Assembly: GCF_023028105.1 (NCBI RefSeq)
Contig: NZ_CP095491.1
Coordinates: 2,170,001-2,234,000, forward strand
From: Halosolutus gelatinilyticus
GTDB lineage: Archaea > Halobacteriota > Halobacteria > Halobacteriales > Natrialbaceae
Direction: 5' to 3'
Length of the DNA stretch: 64,000 nt
The notes beneath the pieces are model-generated. The model saw nothing but the letters and a program-made list of their open reading frames with translations. It had not been told where the DNA came from and made no database searches. Below, piece after piece: positions 49,467-57,263 of this stretch (position 1 is the stretch's first letter; each line of letters begins with the position of its first letter). Both the position numbers and the translations under genes were made by a program.

Positions 49467-50513
49467 ATGGCGCTGCTGATCGGCACGGACGACGGCCTCT
49501 ACCGGGTCGAAGACGTCCCGTTCGAACGAGACGAGGCGGAGCCCGTCCTCGATTGCGAGGTGGTGACGGCGGTTAGATCGTGGGACCACATTGACGGCGT
49601 GTTCGTCGCGTCGTCAACCGGCGCGTACCGATCGCGCGACGGGGGCGAGACGTGGGCGGACCTCGGCGTTCCGCTGGGAGACCGCTTCTGGCACGCCGGC
49701 GAGAGCGAGGTCTGGTCGATCCTGGCGATCGCCGACGGGGCGCTGTACGCCGGAACGAACGATCCGTACGTGTACCGCTCGGTCGACGACGGCGAGACGT
49801 GGACCGAACTCAAGGGATTCCGAGACCTTCCGTCTCGGGGGCACTGGGAGTCGCCCATCGATCCGCACTACGCGCGCTTGCGCGCCCTCGAAGCCGTTCC
49901 CGGCCGACCGGACCGATTGATCGCCGGCGTTGAAGCCGGCGGCATCCACCTGAGCGAGGACGGCGGCCGGACCTGGATCGATCGTCGGGAGACGATCGTC
50001 GACGACGTACACCAGGTTCTTCCGATCTCGGAGGACGTCTGGCTCGCGACGACCGGCTACCTCGATCACAACCTGGAGAATCTCGGCCTCGGGCACGCGG
50101 TCGGCGAGGGGGGCCTCTACCGAACGGTGGACGGCGGCGATTCCTGGAATCGGATCGACGACGGAAACGATTTCTCGTACATCAGGCGCGTGTTCGTCCA
50201 CGACGGGACCGTGTTTTTCTGCGGCGGGGAGGAGGCCCCGCCGGCGTGGGTGAACGACGACCACGAGGCGGCGCTGTTCGAGTCGACGAACTTCGGCCGC
50301 GACTTCGAGCGCGTTCCGTATCCCGGAGAGCCCCACGAGATCATCGAAACCTGGGACGTCTACGACGGCGACGTCATCTGCGGCTCCGGACTCTTCGACG
50401 TGCCGGACCAGCGCGACGACGTCGAAGGTCGGATCCTGCGCCGGGACGACGACGGCCAGTATCGGACGGTCGGGCGGATCGACGCGAACGTCAGTCGAAT
50501 CGAGTCGCTCTGA
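49467..50513 (+). CDS. BNR/WD40-repeat (sialidase-like propeller) protein
   Basis: 348 residues from the ATG at 49467 (MALLIGTDDGLYRVED). At least four Asp-box-type repeats are visible (GAYRSRDGGETWADLG, YVYRSVDDGETWTELK, GIHLSEDGGRTWIDRR, GLYRTVDGGDSWNRID), the 'S.DGG.TW' pattern of sialidase and Vps10-like beta-propellers. No sialidase catalytic residues are assigned, so it may be a binding or sensor protein. No signal peptide. It lies divergently next to the TatD-like gene and shares the operator set of the cluster. DoxX follows 66 bases downstream. Confidence 0.8.
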   Translation: MALLIGTDDGLYRVEDVPFERDEAEPVLDCEVVTAVRSWDHIDGVFVASSTGAYRSRDGGETWADLGVPLGDRFWHAGESEVWSILAIADGALYAGTNDPYVYRSVDDGETWTELKGFRDLPSRGHWESPIDPHYARLRALEAVPGRPDRLIAGVEAGGIHLSEDGGRTWIDRRETIVDDVHQVLPISEDVWLATTGYLDHNLENLGLGHAVGEGGLYRTVDGGDSWNRIDDGNDFSYIRRVFVHDGTVFFCGGEEAPPAWVNDDHEAALFESTNFGRDFERVPYPGEPHEIIETWDVYDGDVICGSGLFDVPDQRDDVEGRILRRDDDGQYRTVGRIDANVSRIESL

Positions 50514-50579
50514 TCACATGACCCCGGAATCGACGCACATCGCAACACTGCCCCGGCCGTTTCGACACGATTACACACC

Positions 50580-50975
50580 ATGAGTGACTCGACCTCGTCG
50601 AACGATCCCCCGTCCGCCCTCGGTCGAATACTGTACAGCGGAACGCTGGCGTATATGGCCATCGACGGATTCAAGAACAACGAGAAGCGCGTCGAGGTTG
50701 CTCGATCGAGCGGGGTCCCGGTCCCCGAACACCTCGTTCCCTTCGTCACTGGAATGCTTTTGGTGGCCAATTTGGGGATTCTGTTCTGGAAATACCCGCG
50801 AGCGTCTGCCGGTGCCCTCGTCGTGTTCTTCGTCGGGACGACGCCCGCCATCCACGATTTCTGGACGATGGACGGGAAAGAGCGACAGAGCAACAAGATC
50901 AACTTCTTGAAAAATATCGCGCTACTCGGAGGCGCGATTATGCTTCTCGACGAGGCGGCGGACCGGGGAGAGTAG
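50580..50975 (+). CDS. DoxX-family membrane protein
   Basis: 131 residues. Three or four membrane segments are seen: ILYSGTLAYMAIDGFKNNEK, LVPFVTGMLLVANLGILFWK, YPRASAGALVVFFVGTTPAI, and a last one at NIALLGGAIMLLDEAADRGE. 'VP....PF..G.....G......' and HDFWTMDGKERQSNKINFLK fit DoxX. In bacteria and archaea these are quinone-associated subunits or redox-stress proteins; the role here is unclear. It may be co-transcribed with the BNR-repeat gene. Confidence 0.78.
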   Translation: MSDSTSSNDPPSALGRILYSGTLAYMAIDGFKNNEKRVEVARSSGVPVPEHLVPFVTGMLLVANLGILFWKYPRASAGALVVFFVGTTPAIHDFWTMDGKERQSNKINFLKNIALLGGAIMLLDEAADRGE

Positions 50976-51217
50976 GGCCCCCTCTGGTTAGCGTCTCGGC
51001 CGGTAGCGCTTCCAGGTCCCGACTCCGACGGATGTCGATACTGGGAGGTTCGATTCCGGGCATGGGTGATCGCCATCGTTCTTCGGGTAGCCGAAGAGCG
51101 GGGCGTCTCGAACGAGGCCACCTACGTTCCGTCGGAGTAGTTCGAGGGCGCTCTTGTGCGACGGAGCCGCGACGAGTTCAATGACCGGTCGTCGCGGTCC
51201 TGTCCGCCGCGGAACCG
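50976..51217. other. Intergenic region with possible decayed coding sequence
   Basis: No gene can be named. A minus-strand frame reads ELVAAPSHKSALELLRRNVG and ends near 50988 with no start, which may be a fragment of a transposase or other gene. It is not recognised. Confidence 0.35.
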
Positions 51218-51680
51218 TCACGCGTCCCGACGCTCGTGTAACCGCACGCGAACGTTCTCTTTCGGCTGCAGGGTTGCGGCGGCCGTCACCTCGGGATTCG
51301 GATCGCTTAGCAGTTCGAACCGCCGAGAGAGCGTCGCGAGCACGAGTTTCATCTCGAGCGTGGCGAAGCGCATTCCGATGCAATGTCGCGGTCCGCCGCC
51401 GAACGGGAAGTAGGCGTATTCCGGCCGATCGGCCTCGCGATCGTCGGCCCAGCGGTCGGGCCGGAACGCGTCGGGATCGTCGTAGAACCGCTCGTCCGCG
51501 TGGAGGCGGAACTGCGGGAGGGCCAGGATCGTCCCTTCGGGAATCTGGTAACCGCCGACCACGGCGTCCTCGGTCGCTCGCCGAAACATGATGAACACCG
51601 GCGGGTACAGGCGCATCGCTTCCTTGATGACGCGTTCCGTGCACTCCAGCCGCGGGACGTGTTCGATCCCCGGTCGATCG
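51218..51680 (-). pseudogene. C-terminal fragment of a cytochrome P450
   Basis: About 150 codons of a P450 end. VPRLECTERVIKEAMRLYPP is the K-helix with its Glu-x-x-Arg (ERVIKEAMRL, E..R spacing). VVGGYQIPEGTILALPQFRL and FYDDPDAFRPDRWADD follow, and FPFGGGPRHCIGMRFA is the heme-thiolate loop with the axial Cys. The I-helix and everything N-terminal are missing: above about 51680 the frame no longer matches P450, and sequence from an unrelated regulator in the other direction begins. The heme site is intact, but no functional enzyme can be made. Confidence 0.8.
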
Positions 51681-51979
51681 CCATCCAAGACAGCATCCAG
51701 GACGTACTTGCGGACGTCGACGTGACGATCAACGAGATCGGCAGCTACGATCGCCACGGCGGGACGGACGCCGGCGCGCTCACGGATCGACAGCTGGTCG
51801 CGGTCGAGACGGCGCTGTCGATCGGCTACTACGCCGTCCCGCGGGAGGCCTCGCTCGCCGACGCGCTCGACTGCGCCGAGAGCACCGCTTCGGTCCTGCT
51901 CAGGCGAGCTGAGCGCGACCTGTTCGCTCGGGTGCTCGATCGGTACGACGGGGCGATCGGGCCGGTCGAAACGCCGTAG
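51680..51979 (+). pseudogene. C-terminal fragment of a bacterio-opsin-activator HTH regulator
   Basis: The frame reads RSIAIQDSIQDVLADVDVTI, then LTDRQLVAVETALSIGYYAV, PREASLADALDCAESTASVL and LRRAERDLFARVLDRYDGAI. This is the HTH_10 (bacterio-opsin activator, bat-type) C-terminal domain with its 'LT.RQ...L..A...GYY..PR......A...G.S..T....LRRAE' pattern. The receptor half is missing; the fragment begins where the P450 fragment on the other strand ends. Unlike the intact HTH protein at 58372, it has no start. Confidence 0.75.
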
Positions 51980-52062
51980 GGACGGAACGTGATCTGTGCA
52001 GCCAAGCCATCGAACGGATCGATAGCAAGGGTTACCCCGGTGCATCCCACATATAGGGATGA

Positions 52063-52551
52063 ATGGCTGACTCGTTCTGGTACCCGTCAGTCGAGGATAT
52101 TGTCGCTATCCACGACGACATCGTGTCGGAGTATTCCGACACGCATGCCGGCGTCAGGAACCGCGGAGATATCGAGTTCGCCCTGAACTACGTTGCTGAC
52201 GGTAGTTTTGGAACATCACCCGAGACGATCCACGAGAAAGCGTTTCACCTCCTTCGACTGCTGGTAGTGAACCACCCGTTCGTCGACGCGAACAAGCGCG
52301 CTGCACTCAACACGACCGTCGTGTTCTACTTCCTCAACGGATACCGTCTCGTGTACGACAACGAAATCAGGACGATCCTCAAGCGGTTCGGCACTGATCA
52401 GACGACCGTCGACGAAGCGGAAACCGTCACGTACCTTCGTTCCCACACCGAAGAAATCGACCTCGCGGGCGAGATCGAGCAGTGGCGTGACGACCTCATT
52501 CAGTACGGACTGAACGAACTGACCGGCGACTCGTCGGACCCGAACGATTAA
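52063..52551 (+). CDS. doc: Doc-type Fic toxin (death-on-curing family)
   Basis: 162 residues. The Fic core motif HPFVDANKRAALNTTVVFYF (H-x-F-x-[DE]-[AG]-N-[KG]-R) is present at about residue 70. Fic/Doc toxins modify targets by adding AMP or phosphate; Doc phosphorylates EF-Tu, and the deciding residue is the motif's K versus G (here K, as in Doc). A cognate Phd antitoxin normally lies upstream, but here the upstream DNA is a pseudogene remnant and no Phd-like ORF is seen. A 46-residue ORF 25 bases downstream is the only candidate partner. Confidence 0.82.
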   Translation: MADSFWYPSVEDIVAIHDDIVSEYSDTHAGVRNRGDIEFALNYVADGSFGTSPETIHEKAFHLLRLLVVNHPFVDANKRAALNTTVVFYFLNGYRLVYDNEIRTILKRFGTDQTTVDEAETVTYLRSHTEEIDLAGEIEQWRDDLIQYGLNELTGDSSDPND

Positions 52552-52576
52552 CCGCGCCCGAGACGATAACCCAAAC

Positions 52577-52717
52577 ATGGCGACGAAAGAAGGTGCAGAG
52601 TCCGGTTCTCCGCTCGATGAAGTGATGGAAGACATCCGACGAGAACTCGTCCAGCGGGTGGCGGCGGCCGATCGAAACGCGAATCGGGAAATCTACGACG
52701 CGCTCGAACACGAATAA
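52577..52717 (+). CDS. Small acidic protein downstream of doc (candidate antitoxin)
   Basis: 46 residues (MATKEGAESGSPLDEVMEDI, then RRELVQRVAAADRNANREIY and DALEHE), predicted to be mainly one helix with no DNA-binding motif. It is not recognised. The arrangement (25 bases after doc, same strand, no other gene) suggests co-transcription. A helix could plug the Fic active site in the way some Fic inhibitory helices do, but no '(S/T)xxxE(G/N)' inhibitory motif is present. It is left out of most ORF searches because of its size. Confidence 0.5.
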   Translation: MATKEGAESGSPLDEVMEDIRRELVQRVAAADRNANREIYDALEHE

Positions 52718-52955
52718 CGTGGCACGGCTCCGACTTCACGACTCGTTTCCGGTTTACCGAGTGCCGCCCCGATAACTGAACTACGTAAGTCGATCGACCG
52801 GTATGCACGTTCGACCGTTCAGTCGTGTCGCAGCGCTCGGTCGTTTTCTTCGAAACTATCTCCGCCCCGATAACCGTCGCGACCGTCGTCAGAACGGACG
52901 TACAGCGAGTGCGTGCTGAGGGTGTTTTTATGGCCGCGGCCACAGTAGTAGTCGT
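52718..52955. other. Intergenic region between doc unit and SDR pseudogene
   Basis: No gene is seen. TTTTTAT at 52924-52930 is about 29 bases before the SDR ATG and is probably its box A. Confidence 0.45.
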
Positions 52956-53659
52956 ATGGCTGACATGGGAGTCGCAATAGTGACGGCGGCGGGAAGCGGT
53001 ATCAGGGAAGCCTGCGCCCGGCGACTGGACGAGGACGGATATACGCCGGTTCTGCTGTCGTGGTCGGGGAGCGCCGTCGACGTCGCAAACGACCTCGGCG
53101 GAGACGGGTTCGAAGGATCAGTGACCGATCCCGACGACCTGGCAGTCCTCGTCGAGGCGACGTACGAGCGCTACGGTCGCATCGACGCGGTGGTGAACAA
53201 TACGGGCCACCCGCCGTCCGGCGACCTCCTCGGAATCTCCGACGAGGAATGGTACGAGGGGTTGGTCCTCGTTCTGTTGAATGCCGTCCGTACGGCGCGA
53301 CTCATCACACCCGTTATGGAGGACTAGAGCCGCGGATCGATCGTGAATATCTCCACGTTCTCGGCGTTCGAACCGTCGAGCGAGTTCCCCGTGTCGTCGG
53401 TGCTCCGGACCGGACTCGGGAGTTTCACCAAGCTCTACGCCGACCAGTACGCGGGGACGGAATCCGGATGAACACGATTCAGCCCGGATTCGTCGACAGT
53501 TACGACGTGGACGAGGAAACGAGGGAGCGAATTCCGATGGGACGACCGGCGCGAACCGAGGAGATCGCAGACGCCGTTGCGTACCTGCTTTCGCCCGCCT
53601 CGAGCTACATCACCGGGCAGAACATCCGCGTCGGCGGGAGGCTTAGAGCGTCCGTGTAG
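52956..53659 (+). pseudogene. Frameshifted short-chain dehydrogenase/reductase
   Basis: Three frames together make an SDR. Frame 1 (52956-53327): VAIVTAAGSGIREACARRLD (the TGxxxGIG-type dinucleotide site, altered) and IDAVVNNTGHPPSGDLLGIS (NNAG-type block), then a TAG. Frame 2 (from about 53342): VNISTFSAFEPSSEFPVSSV and LYADQYAG (catalytic Tyr region, altered). Frame 3 (from about 53455): GIRMNTIQPGFVDSYDVDEE, then ASSYITGQNIRVGG to the stop at 53657-53659. Two frameshifts near 53328 and 53455 inactivate it, unless they are sequencing errors. The promoter looks intact. Confidence 0.75.
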
Positions 53660-53722
53660 ACGCGGCGGGCGCGTCCGTCCCGATCGGGCGGATCGATCGG
53701 CGCAGGGAAGGGGCCGATCGTA

Positions 53723-54241
53723 TCAGGGGTGACGTTCCGTCTGGTTCTTCGAGTAAATACGCGGGAGCCAACGCGGGACTCGCTCACGATACCGTTCGTA
53801 CGCTTCGCCGTGCTTCTCGACGAGATGCGGTTCTTCGAAGCGGATGACCCGGTTGTGAAATCCGATCCAGCACCCGACGGCCCACCAGAGGATCGACAGC
53901 GATCGCCGCCGAAGGGCTTGTCCGAGGATAACTAACAGCACTCCGATATACATCGGGTTACGCGTATAGGAGTAGATTCCCCCGGTAACGAGCTCGTCGG
54001 GCTCGTCGGTTGGCGAGGGGGTGCCTTCACCTTCCGAACCGAATTGAAACGCCGTGTGAACGTATAAAAGAACGCCCGAAAAGAGAGAAAGATTTCCAAC
54101 GGTCGTTACAACTCCGGTGCTAATCGGGAGTCGTGGACGAGATTGGTGTCGCGCCAATAGTTGCGGAATTGCTACGGCGACTATTCCCGGCACGAGAACC
54201 GTGAATACTGCCGTCTTCAGGTAAACCCGTATCGAACCCAT
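53723..54241 (-). CDS. Isoprenylcysteine carboxylmethyltransferase-family membrane protein
   Basis: 172 residues from the ATG at 54241 (MGSIRVYLKT). Four membrane segments are seen, including VFTVLVPGIVAVAIPQLLAR, VTTVGNLSLFSGVLLYVHTA, NPMYIGVLLVILGQALRRRS and LSILWWAVGCWIGFHNRVIR. The block LVTGGIYSYTRNPMYIG, then EEPHLVEKHGEAYERYRERV, is the ICMT/PEMT (NnrU-like) signature with the AdoMet-binding His. It presumably methylates a small isoprenoid or lipid in the membrane; the substrate is unknown. The 17-base palindrome at 54253 overlaps its TATA region. Confidence 0.82.
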   Translation of the reverse strand: MGSIRVYLKTAVFTVLVPGIVAVAIPQLLARHQSRPRLPISTGVVTTVGNLSLFSGVLLYVHTAFQFGSEGEGTPSPTDEPDELVTGGIYSYTRNPMYIGVLLVILGQALRRRSLSILWWAVGCWIGFHNRVIRFEEPHLVEKHGEAYERYRERVPRWLPRIYSKNQTERHP

Positions 54242-54252
54242 GGGGCATAGAT

Positions 54253-54269
54253 TATGCCATAATGGCATA
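54253..54269. promoter_or_regulatory. Perfect palindrome over the methyltransferase promoter
   Basis: TATGCCATAATGGCATA (8-1-8). The complement TTATAT at 54266-54271 is centred about 27 bases before the ATG at 54241, so the operator overlaps box A. Confidence 0.6.
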
Positions 54270-54506
54270 TAACTTGCATTCGCTCAGGCCGCAGATCTCT
54301 CTGACGGCCAATTCGGGACCAAGCGGTATCGGTTCGCCGACTGTATCCTCTGTGTTCAGCACGCTGTCCGTGCCACGGATCAGTACAACCGACCACCAGC
54401 CCGGTACCCGCTCGCCGGAACAGTGGGCGCTACATTCTACTGGGAGACCGGCCGGATCGATCAGTACAGGTCAGGTACTTACCGGCAGCCGAATAATCGA
54501 ATTAGT
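54270..54506. other. Intergenic region before the DUF5680 gene
   Basis: The ORFs starting at 54262 and 54423 are not credible over this stretch; nothing else is seen. Confidence 0.4.
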
Positions 54507-54953
54507 ATGCATGATCTGTCGGATTTCGTTGCAAAAGCGCATAGAAACGGGTACGCTACGGCCCAACCAGACGCTGATGAGGAACAGCAAGGAACAGTCA
54601 TCACGTATGATCGTGACGACTGGACGTATCGAGATCACTACTACGGGTCTGAGGCTTTTCTCGGGAGTGAAATCGTCATCTTCGACGGACGGCCCGTTTG
54701 GGGAATGAGCTACTACGGCGATCTAATCTCCAAAAACGCAGATCGGACTACTGTATACTCGTTCCTCCGAGACGCTCTCAAACAAGCCACGTCCGATCGG
54801 CCCTACCGAGGGCCACCACTATTCGAATCCGCCGAACTGACCTATCGCAGCTCGGTCACCGGAGATATGCACCGATTTGAAGGGAACGAGCTGGTCGGAG
54901 ATGAGGAATCAACTATCTATCGCGGAACGTTCGTAGGCGGCCGTGTTGGATGA
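54507..54953 (+). CDS. DUF5680 domain protein
   Basis: 148 residues from the ATG at 54507 (MHDLSDFVAKAHRNGYATAQ). DWTYRDHYYGSEAFLGSEIV, then IFDGRPVWGMSYYGDLISKN, fits DUF5680 ('..Y.D.Y.G...F.G...V......P.W.M.Y.G'), a small soluble family of unknown function often found beside toxins or stress genes. The C-terminal half (LTYRSSVTGDMHRFEGNELV, then STIYRGTFVGGRVG) is beta-rich and completes the domain. The ORF that begins at 54423 has an unlikely N-terminal extension. Single gene; the context gives no role. Confidence 0.75.
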   Translation: MHDLSDFVAKAHRNGYATAQPDADEEQQGTVITYDRDDWTYRDHYYGSEAFLGSEIVIFDGRPVWGMSYYGDLISKNADRTTVYSFLRDALKQATSDRPYRGPPLFESAELTYRSSVTGDMHRFEGNELVGDEESTIYRGTFVGGRVG

Positions 54954-55231
54954 CGCTAGAGCCCGACACCCGCTCTCGGCGTCCATCCATCCGGCCCCGG
55001 TAGAACGTTGCTGCTCGATCCAGCAGGAGCGTCCGTTCGCACTCTCAATACTATCCGTGTGGGATGGCAGGCGTGATCGTGCCGACCGTACCGCAACGCC
55101 CGTGGCCGGGTTTGCGCTACGCGAGAAGCGTCCCTTGACGGTATCGCACTCGCAACTACATATGCCGCACTGAAACGCGTCCGCGATTCACCGAACGGTC
55201 ACGGAAGTACGAGGAGTCCGCTGTATATGCG
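54954..55231. other. Intergenic region
   Basis: No gene is supported between the DUF5680 and GYD genes to the left of the inverted repeat at 55232. Confidence 0.4.
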
Positions 55232-55297
55232 TCCCGTATTCAGCACCGCCCGATAAAACCACAAATAGCTGTCACGATCGCCGTGCTGAGTACGGGA
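55232..55297. repeat. 15-base inverted repeat (MITE-like or ncRNA hairpin)
   Basis: TCCCGTATTCAGCAC (55232-55246) and GTGCTGAGTACGGGA (55283-55297) pair at 14 of 15 positions around a 36-base loop. It could be a tiny mobile element end pair or a long hairpin RNA; no target-site duplication was found. Confidence 0.5.
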
Positions 55298-55416
55298 AGA
55301 GGATGGAACACGCGGATCGGAATCTCCCTTTCCGATCCCAAGAAATGGTAGGTGTCAGACATATCAGAGGGTGGTGCACCGGGTTTATCCTCTCTACCGT
55401 CGCCAGTTCATGTGCA
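55298..55416. other. Intergenic region before the GYD-domain gene
   Basis: Contains TTTATC at 55384-55389, about 31 bases before the GYD-protein ATG and probably its box A. Nothing else is seen. Confidence 0.45.
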
Positions 55417-55710
55417 ATGCCAACCTATATCACCCTCTGGAACTTCACCCCCGAGGGCGCTAAGACGGTGCGGGACAGCCCATCGAACGTCGACCCTGTC
55501 GCCGATCGGTTCCGCGAGTTGGGTGGCGAACTTCGCGAGTACTACCTGCTGATGGGACAGTACGACTCCGTCTCGATCTGCGATTTCCCGGACGATCAAA
55601 CTGCGGCGCAGGCGGTGTTAAGCGTACTGGAGGAAGGGAACGCGACCGCCGAGACGCTTCGCGGATTCACAGCCGAGGAGTTTGCCGAGATGGTCGACGA
55701 TATGGCTTGA
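55417..55710 (+). CDS. GYD domain protein
   Basis: 97 residues from the ATG at 55417 (MPTYITLWNF). It has the short alpha-beta fold of the family: ITLWNFTPEGAKTVRDSPSN, then ELREYYLLMGQYDSVSICDF, with 'GEYD.V.....D' as GQYDSVSICDF, and a C-terminal helix (RGFTAEEFAEMVDDMA). GYD proteins are small and dimeric; some haloarchaeal and cyanobacterial members are linked to redox or ring-cleavage chemistry, but none is established here. It is transcribed from its own box A. Confidence 0.8.
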   Translation: MPTYITLWNFTPEGAKTVRDSPSNVDPVADRFRELGGELREYYLLMGQYDSVSICDFPDDQTAAQAVLSVLEEGNATAETLRGFTAEEFAEMVDDMA

Positions 55711-56066
55711 GGGCGGTGCTCAACGCCATATGAGTTTCCCTCGATGGACGCCGATCCGTTCGTCACGGGTGCCGACCCGCTTCGGGGACTTCGAAAACCC
55801 GTTGGAGCGGAAGCCTACTTGGCAGCCACTCACGCAGTGCATTGCGTTTCTGCCCTCTCAGCGGTCAGTAAGCGGTCCTCTTTCGGGGTAATTCAACACT
55901 GGTTGGGCGAACCAACGTGAGCCCCGTCTGGAATACATCCTCTCCGTTCAGCGCGCTGTTTTTAACAGCGACCGGTAGTTCGATCGGGGTTACTGAGTAG
56001 AAGGCGCGTATCTCGAGTGTGAACGTGGCCAGAAGAGACGGCTCAGTCGGCGTCGGAGAATCTGCC
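55711..56066. other. Intergenic region between GYD and methyltransferase genes
   Basis: About 355 bases, no gene recognised. A minus-strand frame ending near 55865 continues from the methyltransferase region in another frame and is not credible. Confidence 0.45.
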
Positions 56067-56711
56067 TCAGGTGCGTGACCCACACCGAGCAACGACGAGT
56101 TCGACCGGAACGACGAGCGCCCACTCGATTTGCGTCTGGGTAGTCTCGAAACCGGCTTCGGCAAGGACGGCGCTGACATCGAGAGGTCGACTATCGACCA
56201 ACGTAGGAAACACGTCGTTGAGCCGCGTATAGAGTGGAGAAATGGTCTTGCTCGCTGTCGAGGGGCTGATGACACAGATTCGACCCCGTGGGATGAGCAC
56301 ACGGCGGATTTCGTCGAGCACAGTCGTCCGGTGATCGCCTTCGAACAGTTCGAGCGTGAAACTCGCGAGAACGACGTCAAAACTGTCGGTATCGAACGGC
56401 AACGTCAACGCATCGCCACAGACAACTGCGGACGGATCCTCGTCGTCAAGGCGATCCCGTGTGAGCCGGCACATCTGCTCTGCAACGTCGATCCCGACGA
56501 CTTGGCCGTCGGATCCAACGGCGTTCTGCAATGTGGCGACCCCACGGCCGGTCCCACAGCCGACGTCGAGAACGCGGTCCCCGGGAGACACGCCGAGGCG
56601 ATCGATTCCGCGTCGCCGAAGACGGCCCTGAAAGGGATCGACGAGGACGTCGTAGTACCGACTGAGCGCGTTATACCACGCTTTGCTGGAACGTGTCTGT
56701 TCCCGCGTCAC
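56067..56711 (-). CDS. Class I SAM-dependent methyltransferase
   Basis: 214 residues from a GTG at 56711 (MTREQTRSSKAWYNAL). Motif I is GDRVLDVGCGTGRGVATLQN. Motif II (the acidic end of strand 2) is QVVGIDVAEQMCRLTRDRLD, the third block is AVVCGDALTLPFDTDSFDVV, and ASFTLELFEGDHRTTVLDEI, then LIPRGRICVIS, complete the Rossmann core. The family (UbiE/arsenite methyltransferase-like group) methylates small molecules; the substrate is unknown. Its start overlaps the stop of a 58-residue membrane protein (GTGA), indicating translational coupling. Confidence 0.85.
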   Translation of the reverse strand: MTREQTRSSKAWYNALSRYYDVLVDPFQGRLRRRGIDRLGVSPGDRVLDVGCGTGRGVATLQNAVGSDGQVVGIDVAEQMCRLTRDRLDDEDPSAVVCGDALTLPFDTDSFDVVLASFTLELFEGDHRTTVLDEIRRVLIPRGRICVISPSTASKTISPLYTRLNDVFPTLVDSRPLDVSAVLAEAGFETTQTQIEWALVVPVELVVARCGSRT

Positions 56712-56884
56712 CGTCCCGAACGCTCTTTCGATCCGCTAGAGAACCTACGGAAGAGATAGACGAGACCGAGTAGTGTCCCCCCGATAATCAGTCCGCCCGC
56801 GAGCAGAATAAGCAGGATGAAGGCGGTGGGGATGGCGATGTTGGCGATCGGGAGCATCGTCACCGAGCGAGGACGCACAGTCAT
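56708..56884 (-). CDS. Small single-helix membrane protein upstream of methyltransferase
   Basis: 58 residues from the ATG at 56884 (MTVRPRSVTMLPIA), or 49 residues from the Met at 56857. One membrane segment (IAIPTAFILLILLAGGLIIG, then GTLLGLVYLF) is followed by a basic tail (RRFSSGSKERSGR), so it sits with its C-terminus inside. No family is recognised. The stop overlaps the GTG of the methyltransferase (GTGA), so the two are translated together and the protein may anchor the enzyme to the membrane; this is inference. Confidence 0.55.
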   Translation of the reverse strand: MTVRPRSVTMLPIANIAIPTAFILLILLAGGLIIGGTLLGLVYLFRRFSSGSKERSGR

Positions 56885-57263
56885 GGACATCGTACATAAA
56901 TTTATCCGAGCTGCATTTACATTTCGCTTGTTATTCGCTGGCTTTTGTGCATCCTCGGATAGGTAGTAGGCCGCGTTGCCCGAATCGTGAGCGAGTTCGT
57001 TTGAGTCGCCGTAATCTTTCACCCACAAGATCGGATATTGGCGGTGCCGATGGGATTGGCGCTCATTCGGTTGGGGTATCCGCTTTGGTCGGAGCGTGAG
57101 GGGGTTGCTATCAGGTTTTTCAGCAAGGGTTTCAACTCAATCGTCTTCCAGTATAGTGACCCTCTTCGCAAACTGCACCGGCGGTCGTCTGATCTCATCA
57201 CACCGATCGACGCTCCCTCAAAGAACGAGCGGCGATAACCGCGAGTGAACAGGCGTGGATAGT
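56885..57263. other. Intergenic region, lower GC
   Basis: About 380 bases; nothing recognised. A plus-strand ORF at 57038-57238 (66 codons, MAVPMGLALIRLGYPLW...) has an unclear composition and no Shine-Dalgarno or box A, so it is not called. Confidence 0.4.

Noticed and set aside
55865-56380. 171-codon minus-strand ORF overlapping the methyltransferase
   Set aside because: It overlaps a well-supported gene in another frame and its N-terminal part is Arg/Ser-rich.
57038-57238. 66-codon ORF MAVPMGLALIRLGYPLW
   Set aside because: No promoter or ribosome site, no family match; may be an IS remnant.
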